Source: Paenibacillus segetis
GTDB taxonomy: Bacteria; Bacillota; Bacilli; Paenibacillales; Paenibacillaceae
Direction: 5' to 3'
NCBI RefSeq assembly: GCF_014639155.1
Contig: NZ_BMFT01000001.1
Location: forward strand, 3,335,045 to 3,399,044
DNA length: 64,000 nt
Shown piece by piece: positions 42,142 to 51,256 of the stretch; position 1 is the first letter of the stretch; every line of letters starts with the position of its first letter. The position numbers were made by a program, and so were the translations under genes. The notes beneath the pieces are model-generated. The model was given only the letters and a program-made list of their open reading frames with translations, made no database searches and had not been told where the DNA came from.

Positions 42142-43305
42142 TTAAAGTGATTTTCGATAAATTTCTAGTACATCCTGTTTGTCCAAGGTTGCAAAATTTC
42201 CAAATGGACCAAAACGAACTGCTTTCTCGGCCATGATATCCAGCTTGCTATCATCAATCTCATAATCCGCAAGACGGCTTGGAGCGCCGATAGAATTCCA
42301 GAATGCTCGAAGCGCATCAATTCCCGCTTCTGCAATCTCAAGATCACTCTTACCCGCTGGATCAACACCAAATACACGAATAGCCAGACGTTTAAATCTG
42401 TCTACGTCGTGATGTAAATTGTGTCTCATCCAATTCGGGAACAAGATGGCAAGACCTCCACCGTGCGGAATGTCGTACACAGCTGAGACAGCATGTTCAA
42501 TGTTATGTGTTGCCCAGTCGCCATTCAGCCCCATATTCAAAATACCGTTTAAAGCGAGCGTCCCGCTAAGTAGAATCGTCTCACGATGTTCGTAATTCTC
42601 TAGATCCGCGATTAGCTTTGGCGCCGTTTCTATAACAGTACGAAGAACAGACTCACAAAATTCATCCTGAACTAACGTATTCTTCTCTTTATGGAAATAG
42701 TGCTCGAAGACATGCGACATGATATCGACCATGCCATACACCGTCTGATCCTTTGGAAGGGTGAACGTATGTTCAGGATCAAGAATAGAGAAGGCAGGAT
42801 AAGCAAGGATACTTCCCCAACCTAATTTTTCCTCGGTCACCTCATTAGAAATAACTGAATTCCCATTCATTTCAGAGCCTGTCGCTGCCATTGTTAGTAC
42901 AGTTCCGAGAGGAAGAGCCTCTTTAGGAACTGCTTTACGTTCGGCAAAGTCCCACATATCTCCGTCATACTTAGCTCCTACCGCAATGGCTTTCGAGCAG
43001 TCAAGCACGCTCCCACCACCAACTGCAAGGATTAGCTCAATCCCATTTGTTTTGCATAGTTCCACACCTTTGTGGACCGTTGATAAACGTGGATTTGGCT
43101 CCACACCGGCTAGTTCTGTGACTTCCGTTCCAAGCTCACCAAGGATCGTAATAACTTTATCATACAGACCGCTACGCTTGATGCTTCCTCCACCGTAGAC
43201 AAGAAGTATCTTACTTCCGTAACGTGGAATTTCTCTCTTCAGCGTCTCTAACTTCCCTTTGCCGAAGATCAGTTTTGTCGGATTATAAAATTCGAAATTG
43301 TTCAT
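42142..43305 (-). CDS. Iron-containing alcohol dehydrogenase, butanol dehydrogenase-like
   Basis: This 387-residue enzyme matches the YugJ/BdhA group, which reduces short-chain aldehydes with NAD(P)H. Motifs are [13 protein letters not shown] near residue 95 (dinucleotide loop) and the metal-binding His residues in [12 protein letters not shown] and [18 protein letters not shown]. Length is typical. It is a single-gene unit. It may serve as a fermentation outlet for NADH, but the physiological substrate is unknown. Confidence 0.9.
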   Translation of the reverse strand: MNNFEFYNPTKLIFGKGKLETLKREIPRYGSKILLVYGGGSIKRSGLYDKVITILGELGTEVTELAGVEPNPRLSTVHKGVELCKTNGIELILAVGGGSVLDCSKAIAVGAKYDGDMWDFAERKAVPKEALPLGTVLTMAATGSEMNGNSVISNEVTEEKLGWGSILAYPAFSILDPEHTFTLPKDQTVYGMVDIMSHVFEHYFHKEKNTLVQDEFCESVLRTVIETAPKLIADLENYEHRETILLSGTLALNGILNMGLNGDWATHNIEHAVSAVYDIPHGGGLAILFPNWMRHNLHHDVDRFKRLAIRVFGVDPAGKSDLEIAEAGIDALRAFWNSIGAPSRLADYEIDDSKLDIMAEKAVRFGPFGNFATLDKQDVLEIYRKSL

Positions 43306-43424
43306 TCTCTAAAAACCTCCTATATCATTCAGTATTATACTTCAATATTAATAAATATCATGATCTCCCTCATTATACTTCGTTCAAGTAGACGAAACAA
43401 ACCAAATACGAATTAGAAAAAATA

Positions 43425-43462
43425 CCTTCAGGTTCACCTCGTATAGAGGGCCTGAAGGTATT
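43425..43462 (-). terminator. Intrinsic terminator of the gal operon
   Basis: The stem ATACCTTCAGG/CCTGAAGGTAT is followed by six or more T on the minus strand, a few bases past the galT stop. Confidence 0.92.
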
Positions 43463-43466
43463 CTTA

Positions 43467-45062
43467 TTAGTTCACTTCATTTTGCTTTTCTGTATATCCA
43501 ACCGAGTGTAGGAAACGGCGGAAAGCTGCTCGACCAGATTCAGTCACTTTGAACACACCTGCGTGTCCTAAGATTTCAGCGAACTTATTGCCAACTTCAT
43601 TGCGCAATATAGCTTCGGCTTCTTCCTTAGGGAGAGATGTACCAAATCGGTTCACCAATTCTTTGATCCAATCACGATGAACGTCCAGGTGTGAGCCAGC
43701 TTCAGACACTGTTGCTTCGTACAACTCCACATCTCCGCTTAGTATTCCAGCGATGTCCGCTAACTCTTCCTTAAGGCGTCCTGGAAGGATTGCAAGCCCC
43801 ATCACTTCGATCAAGCCGATGTTCTCTTTCTTAATATGATGCATTTCCCGATGAGGATGGTAAATCCCTTCCGGATACTGTTCATCGCACCGGTTGTTAC
43901 GTAATACGATGTCCATTTCATAGCCACCATTTGCATCTCGGCGCATAATTGGAGTCACCGTATTATGTGGGATAGAGACATCATTATCCTGTGTAAAGGC
44001 AAGCACATTCGCGTCAGGATCACTGTACTTTTTCCACTTTTCATACAGATCATCTGCAGCATCAAGCACTACGGCCGGATCATGCCCATTCAGACGCAAT
44101 ACCGTCATTGGCCAGTTCACCATACCTACCTTAACACCCTCATATTGTTCATGCTGGAACACAGCTTCAATAGGTGCTTTCTCTAGTGGGAACGTATGTC
44201 TTCCACCCTGAAAATGATCATGAGTCAATATGGATCCACCGACGATAGGTAAATCCGCATTGGAGCCGATAAAATAGTGCGGAAACTGTGTGGTGAAGTC
44301 TAGTAGGCGTTTGAATGTATCTCTCGTCAGTTTCATAGGAACGTGATCGTGGTGAAAAACAATGCAATGCTCGTTATAGTAGACATACGGTGAATATTGG
44401 AAGAACCAGGATTCCTCGTTCAATTTAAGTGGAATAACCCGTAAGTTTTGACGCGCTGGATGGTTGATCCGCCCCGCATATCCAACGTTCTCCCGGCACA
44501 ATTGACATTTTGGATATACAGGTGGGGGCAATAATTTCGCCATAGCAATCTCTTTGGGACTCTTCTCCGGTTTGGATAGGTTAATGGTTATCTCCATATC
44601 CCCATAAGCTGTAGGCTGTTTCCAATAGATATTATTAGCAACCCGGTCCATTCGAATATAATTGCTGTCTACAGAGAGTTTACAGAATGCATCTGTTGCT
44701 GCTTGAATGCCCCTCTCATTTGTCGTCTTCTGAAAAGACGCAATGACCTCCGAAGGTCGCGGTGTCAATAGTCCCATAATGCGAGCATCAAGTAAATCCC
44801 GGTAAGTATCTGTATTTTCTGGAATAAGCCCTATCGCAAATCCATAATCAATCAATACCTCAAGAGGTTGCTGTGGACTAGTTAGCGGCTCCAAATCTAC
44901 AATCTCACCTATAAAAGGTTCATCCGAACCAAATAGCTCTAGCAGGAGATTACGTGAGTAATCCAAATCCCACCAATCAATTAGGCCTTGTTCCAGTGCA
45001 TAATGAACGAGCTGCTCTATCGCAAGCAGTGCATCTAGTTTGTTATTCTCATTAGCTGTCAC
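43467..45062 (-). CDS. galT: UDP-glucose--hexose-1-phosphate uridylyltransferase (Firmicutes type)
   Basis: This 531-residue enzyme exchanges galactose-1-phosphate with UDP-glucose. It is the long GalT class of Firmicutes, with about 500 residues, not the 350-residue E. coli type. Recognisable stretches are LCRENVGYAGR, HDHVPMKL, ILTHDHFQGGRH and HREMHHIKKENIG. The start is GTG at 45062 with AGGGAG 9 nt upstream. It lies 14 nt after galE and is the last gene of the galK-galE-galT operon. Confidence 0.95.
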   Translation of the reverse strand: MTANENNKLDALLAIEQLVHYALEQGLIDWWDLDYSRNLLLELFGSDEPFIGEIVDLEPLTSPQQPLEVLIDYGFAIGLIPENTDTYRDLLDARIMGLLTPRPSEVIASFQKTTNERGIQAATDAFCKLSVDSNYIRMDRVANNIYWKQPTAYGDMEITINLSKPEKSPKEIAMAKLLPPPVYPKCQLCRENVGYAGRINHPARQNLRVIPLKLNEESWFFQYSPYVYYNEHCIVFHHDHVPMKLTRDTFKRLLDFTTQFPHYFIGSNADLPIVGGSILTHDHFQGGRHTFPLEKAPIEAVFQHEQYEGVKVGMVNWPMTVLRLNGHDPAVVLDAADDLYEKWKKYSDPDANVLAFTQDNDVSIPHNTVTPIMRRDANGGYEMDIVLRNNRCDEQYPEGIYHPHREMHHIKKENIGLIEVMGLAILPGRLKEELADIAGILSGDVELYEATVSEAGSHLDVHRDWIKELVNRFGTSLPKEEAEAILRNEVGNKFAEILGHAGVFKVTESGRAAFRRFLHSVGYTEKQNEVN

Positions 45063-45076
45063 TATCGTTCACTCCC

Positions 45077-46066
45077 TTAATTTTCTCCATAACCGTTAGG
45101 ATGATTGTTGTGCCATTCCCACGCGCTGCGAATAATGTCATCCAATTTATCTCGTTTAGGCTTCCAACCTAATACTGTTCTAGCTTTATCCGATGAAGCA
45201 ATCAATACAGCGGGATCACCTGCTCGGCGCGGACTGATAACAACTGGGAAATCTCTACCTGTCACTTCACGAACCTTGGAGATAACCTCTTTCACTGAGA
45301 AGCCTTGACCATTACCTAAATTGAATACATTACTATCTCCGCCACCGATCAAATGATCAACGGCAAGTAAATGAGCATCCGCAAGATCGCTAACATGAAT
45401 ATAGTCACGGACACATGTACCGTCCGGTGTATTGTAATCATCACCAAATACTTGGATTGAAGGACGTTGTCCTAATGCCGCTTGTAAAATAAGCGGAATC
45501 AGATGGCTTTCTGGACGATGATCTTCACCGATCTTTCCACCCGCATGAGCTCCAGCGGCATTAAAATAGCGTAATGCTACGTATTTAATTCCAAGCACTT
45601 GATCGAACCAGGCCATCATCCGCTCCATAGTTAACTTGGTTTCACCATACACATTGGTAGGCTGAGTAAGATCCGTTTCTTCAATTGGCACTTTCTTCGG
45701 TTCGCCATACGTAGCAGCTGTGGAAGAGAAGACAATTTTGCGTACATTGGCAGCATCCATAGCTTCCAATAGACAAAGCGTACCGTAGACATTGTTATCG
45801 TAGTATTTCACAGGATTCTGCATACTTTCGCCTACCAGCGAATTTGCAGCAAAATGGATAACCGCTTCAATCTCATTCTCTGCGAACAATTTAGCTAGTA
45901 ATTCTTTATCACGCAAATCGCCTTCATACAATTTACCACCTAGCAATGATTCTGCATGCCCTGATTGTAAGTTATCAATCACGACGACTTCTTTCCCTCT
46001 ACTAAGTAGCTCTGCTACGGTATGGGAACCAATGTATCCTGCTCCACCTGTTACTAGAATTGCCAT
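45077..46066 (-). CDS. galE: UDP-glucose 4-epimerase
   Basis: This 329-residue extended short-chain dehydrogenase interconverts UDP-galactose and UDP-glucose. GGAGYIGSHT at 7-16 binds NAD. The catalytic set is Ser115 or Thr116 and Tyr140-xxx-Lys144 (VYGETKL). It follows galK by 2 nt, so translation is coupled. Confidence 0.95.
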   Translation of the reverse strand: MAILVTGGAGYIGSHTVAELLSRGKEVVVIDNLQSGHAESLLGGKLYEGDLRDKELLAKLFAENEIEAVIHFAANSLVGESMQNPVKYYDNNVYGTLCLLEAMDAANVRKIVFSSTAATYGEPKKVPIEETDLTQPTNVYGETKLTMERMMAWFDQVLGIKYVALRYFNAAGAHAGGKIGEDHRPESHLIPLILQAALGQRPSIQVFGDDYNTPDGTCVRDYIHVSDLADAHLLAVDHLIGGGDSNVFNLGNGQGFSVKEVISKVREVTGRDFPVVISPRRAGDPAVLIASSDKARTVLGWKPKRDKLDDIIRSAWEWHNNHPNGYGEN

Positions 46067-46068
46067 GG

Positions 46069-47247
46069 TTATTTGTCCTCCTTCATCTCATGAACTCCGT
46101 TACCTACACCACACACATAAAATTCGCCATTCAATCCTGTACGTTGTTCGTAAGCCTCACCAACATTTTGAACAAATTGCTCTACTGCATCCTCATGAAC
46201 AAGGGATACCGTACAGCCACCAAAGCCAGCTCCTGTCATTCGAGCACCTAGCGTTCCTTCGATTTTACGGGCTTCTTCTACCATCACATCAAGTTCCATA
46301 CAGCTAACTTCATATAAATCGCGCAGGGAATCATGAGAAGCATTCATCAATTGGCCAAAAGCCTGCAAATCGTTAGCACTCAATGCTTTTACTGACTCCA
46401 ATACCCTTGCGTTCTCCTCTACGACATGCGTAGCACGTCTAACCAATATTTCATCTTCGATGGTATTCTTCAGCTGTTCAAAGCGCTCTGGCTTCAGGTG
46501 AGCCAAGTATTGCAGACTCGGTTCACTTTGCTTCAGAATCTCCAACGCCGCATCACATTGCCCGCGACGCTCATTATATTTGGAATCGACCAAACCTCTA
46601 CGTTTGTTCGTATTACCAATGACAATTTTGTATGCTCCGGTCCGGAATGGTACCAGTTCGTATTCAAGTGTATCGCACATCAATAGAATAGCTTGATCTT
46701 GTGCCCCGTTCGCTACAGCAAATTGATCCATAATCCCACTGTTCACACCAACAAAGATATTCTCAGCTCGTTGAGATAAACGGGCAATTTCAACCGTATT
46801 GCATTCCTTGTCTTCCATCGAGAGTAACGCATACGCTGTAACAACTTCAATCGATGCCGACGAAGACAATCCAGCACCATTTGGGATTTCTCCATGAAAT
46901 AGTAGGTCGTAACCAGAGGTCAAATTCACACCCAATTTGTTCAGTTCAACAATGACTCCAATCGGGTAATCTACCCATTCATCCATTTTGCTAGAACCAA
47001 TTTCATCTAGATTTATTTCTGCACGATAAGGAAAATTAGTAGAAGCAAAAGTCACTTTCCGATCTGCACGTTTCCGAATAGCTAACGTTGTTCCGAACTC
47101 GAGCGCGGCTGGCAATACATAACCACCGTTATAGTCGATATGCTCGCCGATCAGATTAACCCGTCCAGGCGCATTAAAAATTCGTAAAAACTCATTATTT
47201 TCTCCATAACGTGATATAAACAATTGTTCCATTTCCAGCTTTTTCAT
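46069..47247 (-). CDS. galK: Galactokinase
   Basis: This 392-residue GHMP kinase phosphorylates galactose at C1. Signatures in order are GRVNLIGEHIDYNGG near residue 28, the ATP loop GAGLSSSASIEV near 118, and GARMTGAGFGGC near 345. The ATG follows GGGGTG by 9 nt. It is the first gene of the Leloir operon and is divergent from an AraC regulator. Confidence 0.96.
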   Translation of the reverse strand: MKKLEMEQLFISRYGENNEFLRIFNAPGRVNLIGEHIDYNGGYVLPAALEFGTTLAIRKRADRKVTFASTNFPYRAEINLDEIGSSKMDEWVDYPIGVIVELNKLGVNLTSGYDLLFHGEIPNGAGLSSSASIEVVTAYALLSMEDKECNTVEIARLSQRAENIFVGVNSGIMDQFAVANGAQDQAILLMCDTLEYELVPFRTGAYKIVIGNTNKRRGLVDSKYNERRGQCDAALEILKQSEPSLQYLAHLKPERFEQLKNTIEDEILVRRATHVVEENARVLESVKALSANDLQAFGQLMNASHDSLRDLYEVSCMELDVMVEEARKIEGTLGARMTGAGFGGCTVSLVHEDAVEQFVQNVGEAYEQRTGLNGEFYVCGVGNGVHEMKEDK

Positions 47248-47290
47248 TTAATTACACCCCATCATCATGGAATCTTAACTTCTTGTTCTC

Positions 47291-47319
47291 AGTATAAAGT
47301 TATCACTGGAATTTGGTAA
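47291..47319 (-). promoter_or_regulatory. Likely promoter of galK-galE-galT
   Basis: TTACCA (47314-47319), 17 bp and TATACT (47291-47296) lie on the minus strand about 45 bp before the galK start. Confidence 0.55.
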
Positions 47320-47363
47320 TGCACCTTTGCGAGTTCTATATGGATAAATGTGACTTGTCAGCG

Positions 47364-47393
47364 TACAATAGAATTGTAACAACGCGCGTGTTA
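47364..47393. promoter_or_regulatory. Two overlapping inverted repeats between galK and its regulator
   Basis: TACAAT-AGA-ATTGTA (47364-47378) is a perfect inverted repeat. TAACA-ACGCGCG-TGTTA (47377-47393) is a second one that shares its first base pair with it. They sit 30-60 bp before the AraC-type gene and upstream of the galK promoter, so they are candidate operators for self-control and for galK activation. Confidence 0.4.
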
Positions 47394-47423
47394 TCAAATA
47401 CGATAGTAGGAGCCTAACCCATC

Positions 47424-48278
47424 ATGCATGAATCATATAATGCCGCTGCTAACCCTGAAGTCTATGAATCAGGAGACCTGCACGTCCTATTCGTGGGCGA
47501 GAGTCAGACTCCTACCGAGCATAAATTAGGTCCTAAAGTGTATGACTATTTCCTATTACACTTTGTAGAGAATGGCAGAGGTCAATTTGTTAACGAATCC
47601 TCGGTCTATAAATTAACAAAAGGAGATTGCTTCCTTATACATCCGGAGCAACTGGTTAGTTATGCTTCCGATCCTATCGATCCTTGGCGGTACCGATGGA
47701 TCGCCTTTACAGGAGATCAAGCAGCCGAACTCGTAAGACGTGCAGGATTCACACCACAGCTTCCTGTTTTCCATGCCGATCCTAGTAGCAACATTCCAGA
47801 TTTGCTTCAAGGCATTCTCCAAGCCTTTAGAGGCAGTATGCCGAGTTCCCACCTGCTCTCCATCGGTTATCTCTACCAACTTATGGCCGAGGCAAAGGAG
47901 ACGCTAGTCAAAGAATCTCCTCTCCCCTCCGGAGAATCTGGTGTTCAGAGAATTGTTAAGCAGATGATTCATTATATTTCCAGCCAATATGCTTATCCTG
48001 TCTCGATTGAACAAATGTGTACGAGTCTGGGATATAATCGCGCATACTTATCCCGAATCTTCAAGAAAGAGACAGGGATCACCCCTGTCACGTACTTACT
48101 TAAGCTGCGTATCGATAAATCACGCCAACTTCTACGTGGTCGTCCAGAATTATCGATTGAGCAAATTGCCTCATCCGTCGGTTTAACCGATCCGCTCTAT
48201 TTCTCTCGTCAATTCCACCGATTCTACGGTGAATCACCGAGTCAATATAGGAGATCGGTAACTGGTCAGTCTAAATAA
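47424..48278 (+). CDS. AraC-family regulator, probably of the gal operon
   Basis: This 284-residue protein has an N-terminal cupin sugar-sensing domain (about 20-150: YDYFLLHFVENGRGQF, GDCFLIHPEQLVSY). Its AraC-type double helix-turn-helix follows at about 185-280 (SIEQMCTSLGYNRAYLSRIFK, then YFSRQFHRFYGESPSQYRR; each split by the usual linker). AGGAG is 10 nt upstream of the ATG. It is divergent from galK, which suggests that it activates the Leloir genes in response to galactose or an alpha-galactoside (inference). Confidence 0.88.
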   Translation: MHESYNAAANPEVYESGDLHVLFVGESQTPTEHKLGPKVYDYFLLHFVENGRGQFVNESSVYKLTKGDCFLIHPEQLVSYASDPIDPWRYRWIAFTGDQAAELVRRAGFTPQLPVFHADPSSNIPDLLQGILQAFRGSMPSSHLLSIGYLYQLMAEAKETLVKESPLPSGESGVQRIVKQMIHYISSQYAYPVSIEQMCTSLGYNRAYLSRIFKKETGITPVTYLLKLRIDKSRQLLRGRPELSIEQIASSVGLTDPLYFSRQFHRFYGESPSQYRRSVTGQSK

Positions 48279-48285
48279 CCCCAAA

Positions 48286-48319
48286 CAGCCCCCATCCTAT
48301 ACTTTTGGATGGGGGTTGC
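48286..48319. terminator. Bidirectional terminator-like hairpin
   Basis: The stem GCCCCCATCC/GGATGGGGGt lies between the convergent AraC regulator and aldo/keto reductase genes. T runs are short on both sides. Confidence 0.7.
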
Positions 48320-48333
48320 TAAGTAAAATCTTT

Positions 48334-49338
48334 TCAATTATCCCCTTGCGTATTTAAGATCGTCTCCACACGGTTCAATTCTTCAGCGGTGAAGTCTAGC
48401 ATATTAAGCGCCTGCACATTCTCTTCAATTTGACTAACACGGCTGGCCCCAATAAGTGCTGAGGTTACTTTGCCGCTACGCAGAACCCACGCCAATGCAA
48501 ACTGCGCCAAGCTCTGACCACGAGCTGCTGCTAATTGATTAAGTGCATGCACTTTTCGCAACATTTCAGGCGTAATGTTCTCTTCACCGAGGAAGACACT
48601 TGCACTCTTTGCACGGGAGTCCTCAGGAATGCCATGTAAATATTTATTCGTCAGCAACCCTTGAGCAAGTGGACAGAAAGCTATACTGCCTACACCGTTA
48701 TCTTCCAACACATCTTGCAATCCGTTCTCGATCCAGCGATTAAGCATGGAATAACTTGGTTGATGGATAAGAAGCGGTGTGCCCAATGACCCCAGAATAG
48801 AGATCGCTTCAGCAGTCTCCTCTGCAGTATAATTGGAAATCCCTACATACAACGCTTTCCCCGAACGCACGATATGGTCTAGGGTCATCATGGTTTCTTC
48901 TAGCGGCGTCTCTGGGTCGAAACGGTGTGAGTAAAAAATATCAACATAATCCAAGTCCATTCGTTTCAAGCTTTGGTCCAGACTTGATATCAAATATTTA
49001 CGTGAACCCCATTCCCCATAAGGACCTGGCCACATATTATACCCAGCCTTAGTAGAGATGATTAGTTCATCGCGATAAGCTAACAAGTCTTTCTTCAAAA
49101 TCTCTCCAAATACTTCCTCCGCTGAGCCTGGAGGTGGTCCATAATTATTGGCCAAATCAAAATGAGTAATTCCAAGATCAAAAGCTCTAGTAACCATATT
49201 CCGACCATTCTCAAATTGATTCACGCCACCAAAATTATGCCATAATCCAAGTGAAATGGCTGGAAGCTTCAGTCCCGAACGACCTACACGGTTATATTTC
49301 ATCGATTGGTAACGATCTTCATTTGCGTTATATACCAT
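48334..49338 (-). CDS. Aldo/keto reductase, YghZ/Gpr-like
   Basis: This 334-residue TIM-barrel oxidoreductase closely resembles E. coli YghZ (L-glyceraldehyde-3-phosphate reductase) as I remember it, through RSGLKLPAISLGLWHNFG, THFDLANNYGPPPGSAEE and GSRKYLISSLDQSLKRM. The catalytic Tyr is in NNYG near residue 66, with Asp and Lys in the expected family places. It would reduce aldehydes such as methylglyoxal with NADPH. It follows the sirtuin gene by about 100 bp and could be read with it. Confidence 0.88.
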   Translation of the reverse strand: MVYNANEDRYQSMKYNRVGRSGLKLPAISLGLWHNFGGVNQFENGRNMVTRAFDLGITHFDLANNYGPPPGSAEEVFGEILKKDLLAYRDELIISTKAGYNMWPGPYGEWGSRKYLISSLDQSLKRMDLDYVDIFYSHRFDPETPLEETMMTLDHIVRSGKALYVGISNYTAEETAEAISILGSLGTPLLIHQPSYSMLNRWIENGLQDVLEDNGVGSIAFCPLAQGLLTNKYLHGIPEDSRAKSASVFLGEENITPEMLRKVHALNQLAAARGQSLAQFALAWVLRSGKVTSALIGASRVSQIEENVQALNMLDFTAEELNRVETILNTQGDN

Positions 49339-49439
49339 ACTTCTGCCCTACTTTCTGAAATAGATTATTTTACCTTTACCAAAAATATCATATCTTCTTC
49401 CAATTTTTTTAGCAAGAAGCCGTTTACTAAGCTGCATAC

Positions 49440-50189
49440 TTATTCGTACAATAACTTATGTACTTGTCCCAGCACAGAACCAATGGGTTCTGTAATATGG
49501 AGATCGGCACGGTCATCATATGCTGTCGACGATGCATTTAAGAGAACCGTTCGTTCACCTCGGAAGTAGGTTACGAGATGTGCTGCCGGCTGAACGGTAA
49601 GAGAGGTTCCTCCAATCAGCAACAAATCAGCTGTCGCTATGGCATTAACTGTAGCCTCTATCACCTGGTCGTCCAAATTTTCCCCGTATAATACAACATC
49701 AGGTTTAACGATCCCCCCACAATTCGCACACTTTGGAACAACTTCTACACTTGCCATGATCTCTTCCAAACTATGAAATTGTCCGCACTCCATACAGAAA
49801 TTCCGGTGAATTGAGCCATGAAGTTCAAGTACGTGTTGATTTCCTGCCATTCCATGCAATCCATCGATATTCTGTGTAACAATTGCTTTCAGTTTCCCGT
49901 CATTCTCCAGTTGTGCCAAGAATAGATGAGCCGCATTGGGTCTCGCTTCCGGATGAATCATTTTCGATTTATAGAAATCATAAAACACTTCGGGATGTCG
50001 GTTAAAAAAACGACGACTTAATATATCCTCAGGAGCGTACGGTGACTCCGTTTCCATTTTATATATCCCAGCTGCTGAGCGGAAATCAGGTATTCCACTC
50101 TCTGTTGAGATTCCCGCTCCACCAAAAAAAACGATGTTTCTACTCTCTTTTACCCATTCTGACAGTAGCTCAGTTTTAGAAGAAATCAA
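49440..50189 (-). CDS. cobB: Sirtuin, NAD-dependent protein deacylase
   Basis: This 249-residue protein removes acyl groups from lysine using NAD. Motifs are GAGISTESGIPDFRS, TQNIDGLH and ELHGS with the catalytic His. The zinc ligands are CMEC and CANC, in that order. I choose a TTG start at 50189 because GGGGGAG lies 7 nt upstream; a further upstream TTG at 50225 has no such site. The gene lies 68 nt after a HAD phosphatase gene. The class resembles the short bacterial CobB/SrtN group. Confidence 0.92.
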   Translation of the reverse strand: MISSKTELLSEWVKESRNIVFFGGAGISTESGIPDFRSAAGIYKMETESPYAPEDILSRRFFNRHPEVFYDFYKSKMIHPEARPNAAHLFLAQLENDGKLKAIVTQNIDGLHGMAGNQHVLELHGSIHRNFCMECGQFHSLEEIMASVEVVPKCANCGGIVKPDVVLYGENLDDQVIEATVNAIATADLLLIGGTSLTVQPAAHLVTYFRGERTVLLNASSTAYDDRADLHITEPIGSVLGQVHKLLYE

Positions 50190-50257
50190 CCCAATACTCC
50201 CCCTTTTATTAAGGCTCAGAATCAAAATCAGTGCTGCTTGTTATTTAATACATAAAA

Positions 50258-51034
50258 TTAAGTTTCAACTACTATACTCCAGTAATCCTTAATTAAAATG
50301 TCTGCATCATGTAGATAGGATGCCCCATTTCCACCCGGTTCCAGACCAATCGTCATCATGACTCCCGCTTCCTTCCCCATGCTCATATCGACATTACTAT
50401 CTCCAATGACTATGACATCTGCGGGGGATATTCCGAGTTCACTGCATGCTAGCGTCACCATTTCTGGATCCGGTTTTCCAAGATTCACACGATCACGCCC
50501 TACAAAGCTACCAAAATACGGAGCGAGCCCTACCCATTCCAAATGCTCTTGTGCTTCGCTTGTTCGATCTGAGGTGACTACACCCAATAAAATTCCTGCA
50601 GAGTGGCAAGACTTCAATAGTCCATCAATTCCTGCAATCGGCTTAGCCGGACGATGTTCCTTAACTTCAGCTAACGCATTAGCACTAAACTTGGCAACCA
50701 ATTTCAACGCTTTATCCCAAGTAATACCGACCGAATATAACTGCCATGCTAGTAAAGCCGTAATTTCTTCTTCCGTACCCATCGCAAGGGGTCCAGTCCT
50801 GTCATAATCGACAACTCGTCCATTCACGTCATAGCTAATTCCTAACAATGTGGAGAGAGCCTCCAAGCGGCGGTTTACTATCCCTATGCTGCTCAAATAA
50901 TCCTGTAATAAACCCATTAATGTCTCAGCCCATTGCCCCCATAGCTCCATGAAATCTAGTAAAGTTCCGTCCTTATCGAATAAAATGGCCTTACAGGGTA
51001 TAGAGTAAGATTGAATTTTGAGCGTTGGCAACAT
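50258..51034 (-). CDS. HAD-superfamily hydrolase, phosphoglycolate phosphatase-like
   Basis: This 258-residue protein has HAD motif I FDKDGTLLDF (nucleophile Asp in DKDGT), motif II VTSDRT and motif IV VIGDSNVDMSMGKEAG, with a helical cap of about 110 residues between. It should be a magnesium-dependent small-molecule phosphatase of the PGP/PpaX/MtnX-like group. The substrate cannot be told. GGAGG precedes the ATG by only 4-5 nt. It is the first gene of a possible HAD-sirtuin-reductase unit. Confidence 0.85.
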   Translation of the reverse strand: MLPTLKIQSYSIPCKAILFDKDGTLLDFMELWGQWAETLMGLLQDYLSSIGIVNRRLEALSTLLGISYDVNGRVVDYDRTGPLAMGTEEEITALLAWQLYSVGITWDKALKLVAKFSANALAEVKEHRPAKPIAGIDGLLKSCHSAGILLGVVTSDRTSEAQEHLEWVGLAPYFGSFVGRDRVNLGKPDPEMVTLACSELGISPADVIVIGDSNVDMSMGKEAGVMMTIGLEPGGNGASYLHDADILIKDYWSIVVET

Positions 51035-51162
51035 AACACCTCCACAACTATTGAATTAACTACATTATGACATCTATCCTTAGTTCTATTGTAATGCTAA
51101 ATGAGATCGTATGACAAAATACAGTAAGTTAAGCTCAATTCATCTAATTACTCTAATGATCA

Positions 51163-51190
51163 TTGCTAGAAAAAGTAGATTACATATGAT
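51163..51190 (+). promoter_or_regulatory. Possible promoter of ilvD
   Basis: TTGCTA (51163-51168), 16 bp and TATGAT (51185-51190). The 222-bp upstream interval shows no T-box features such as a tRNA-pairing specifier stem or a terminator. Confidence 0.45.
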
Positions 51191-51256
51191 AGACTTTAAA
51201 AAAGACTTTAACGATCTAAAGCTACACAACAAAATATATATGGGGGGAATAATACC

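Noticed and set aside
50358..50807. 149-codon open frame opposite the HAD phosphatase gene
   Set aside because: It is antisense to a gene with all HAD motifs, with no start signal of its own.
51035..51256. Possible T-box or leader peptide upstream of ilvD
   Set aside because: No T-box core sequence, specifier stem or terminator is visible; only an ordinary promoter candidate is.
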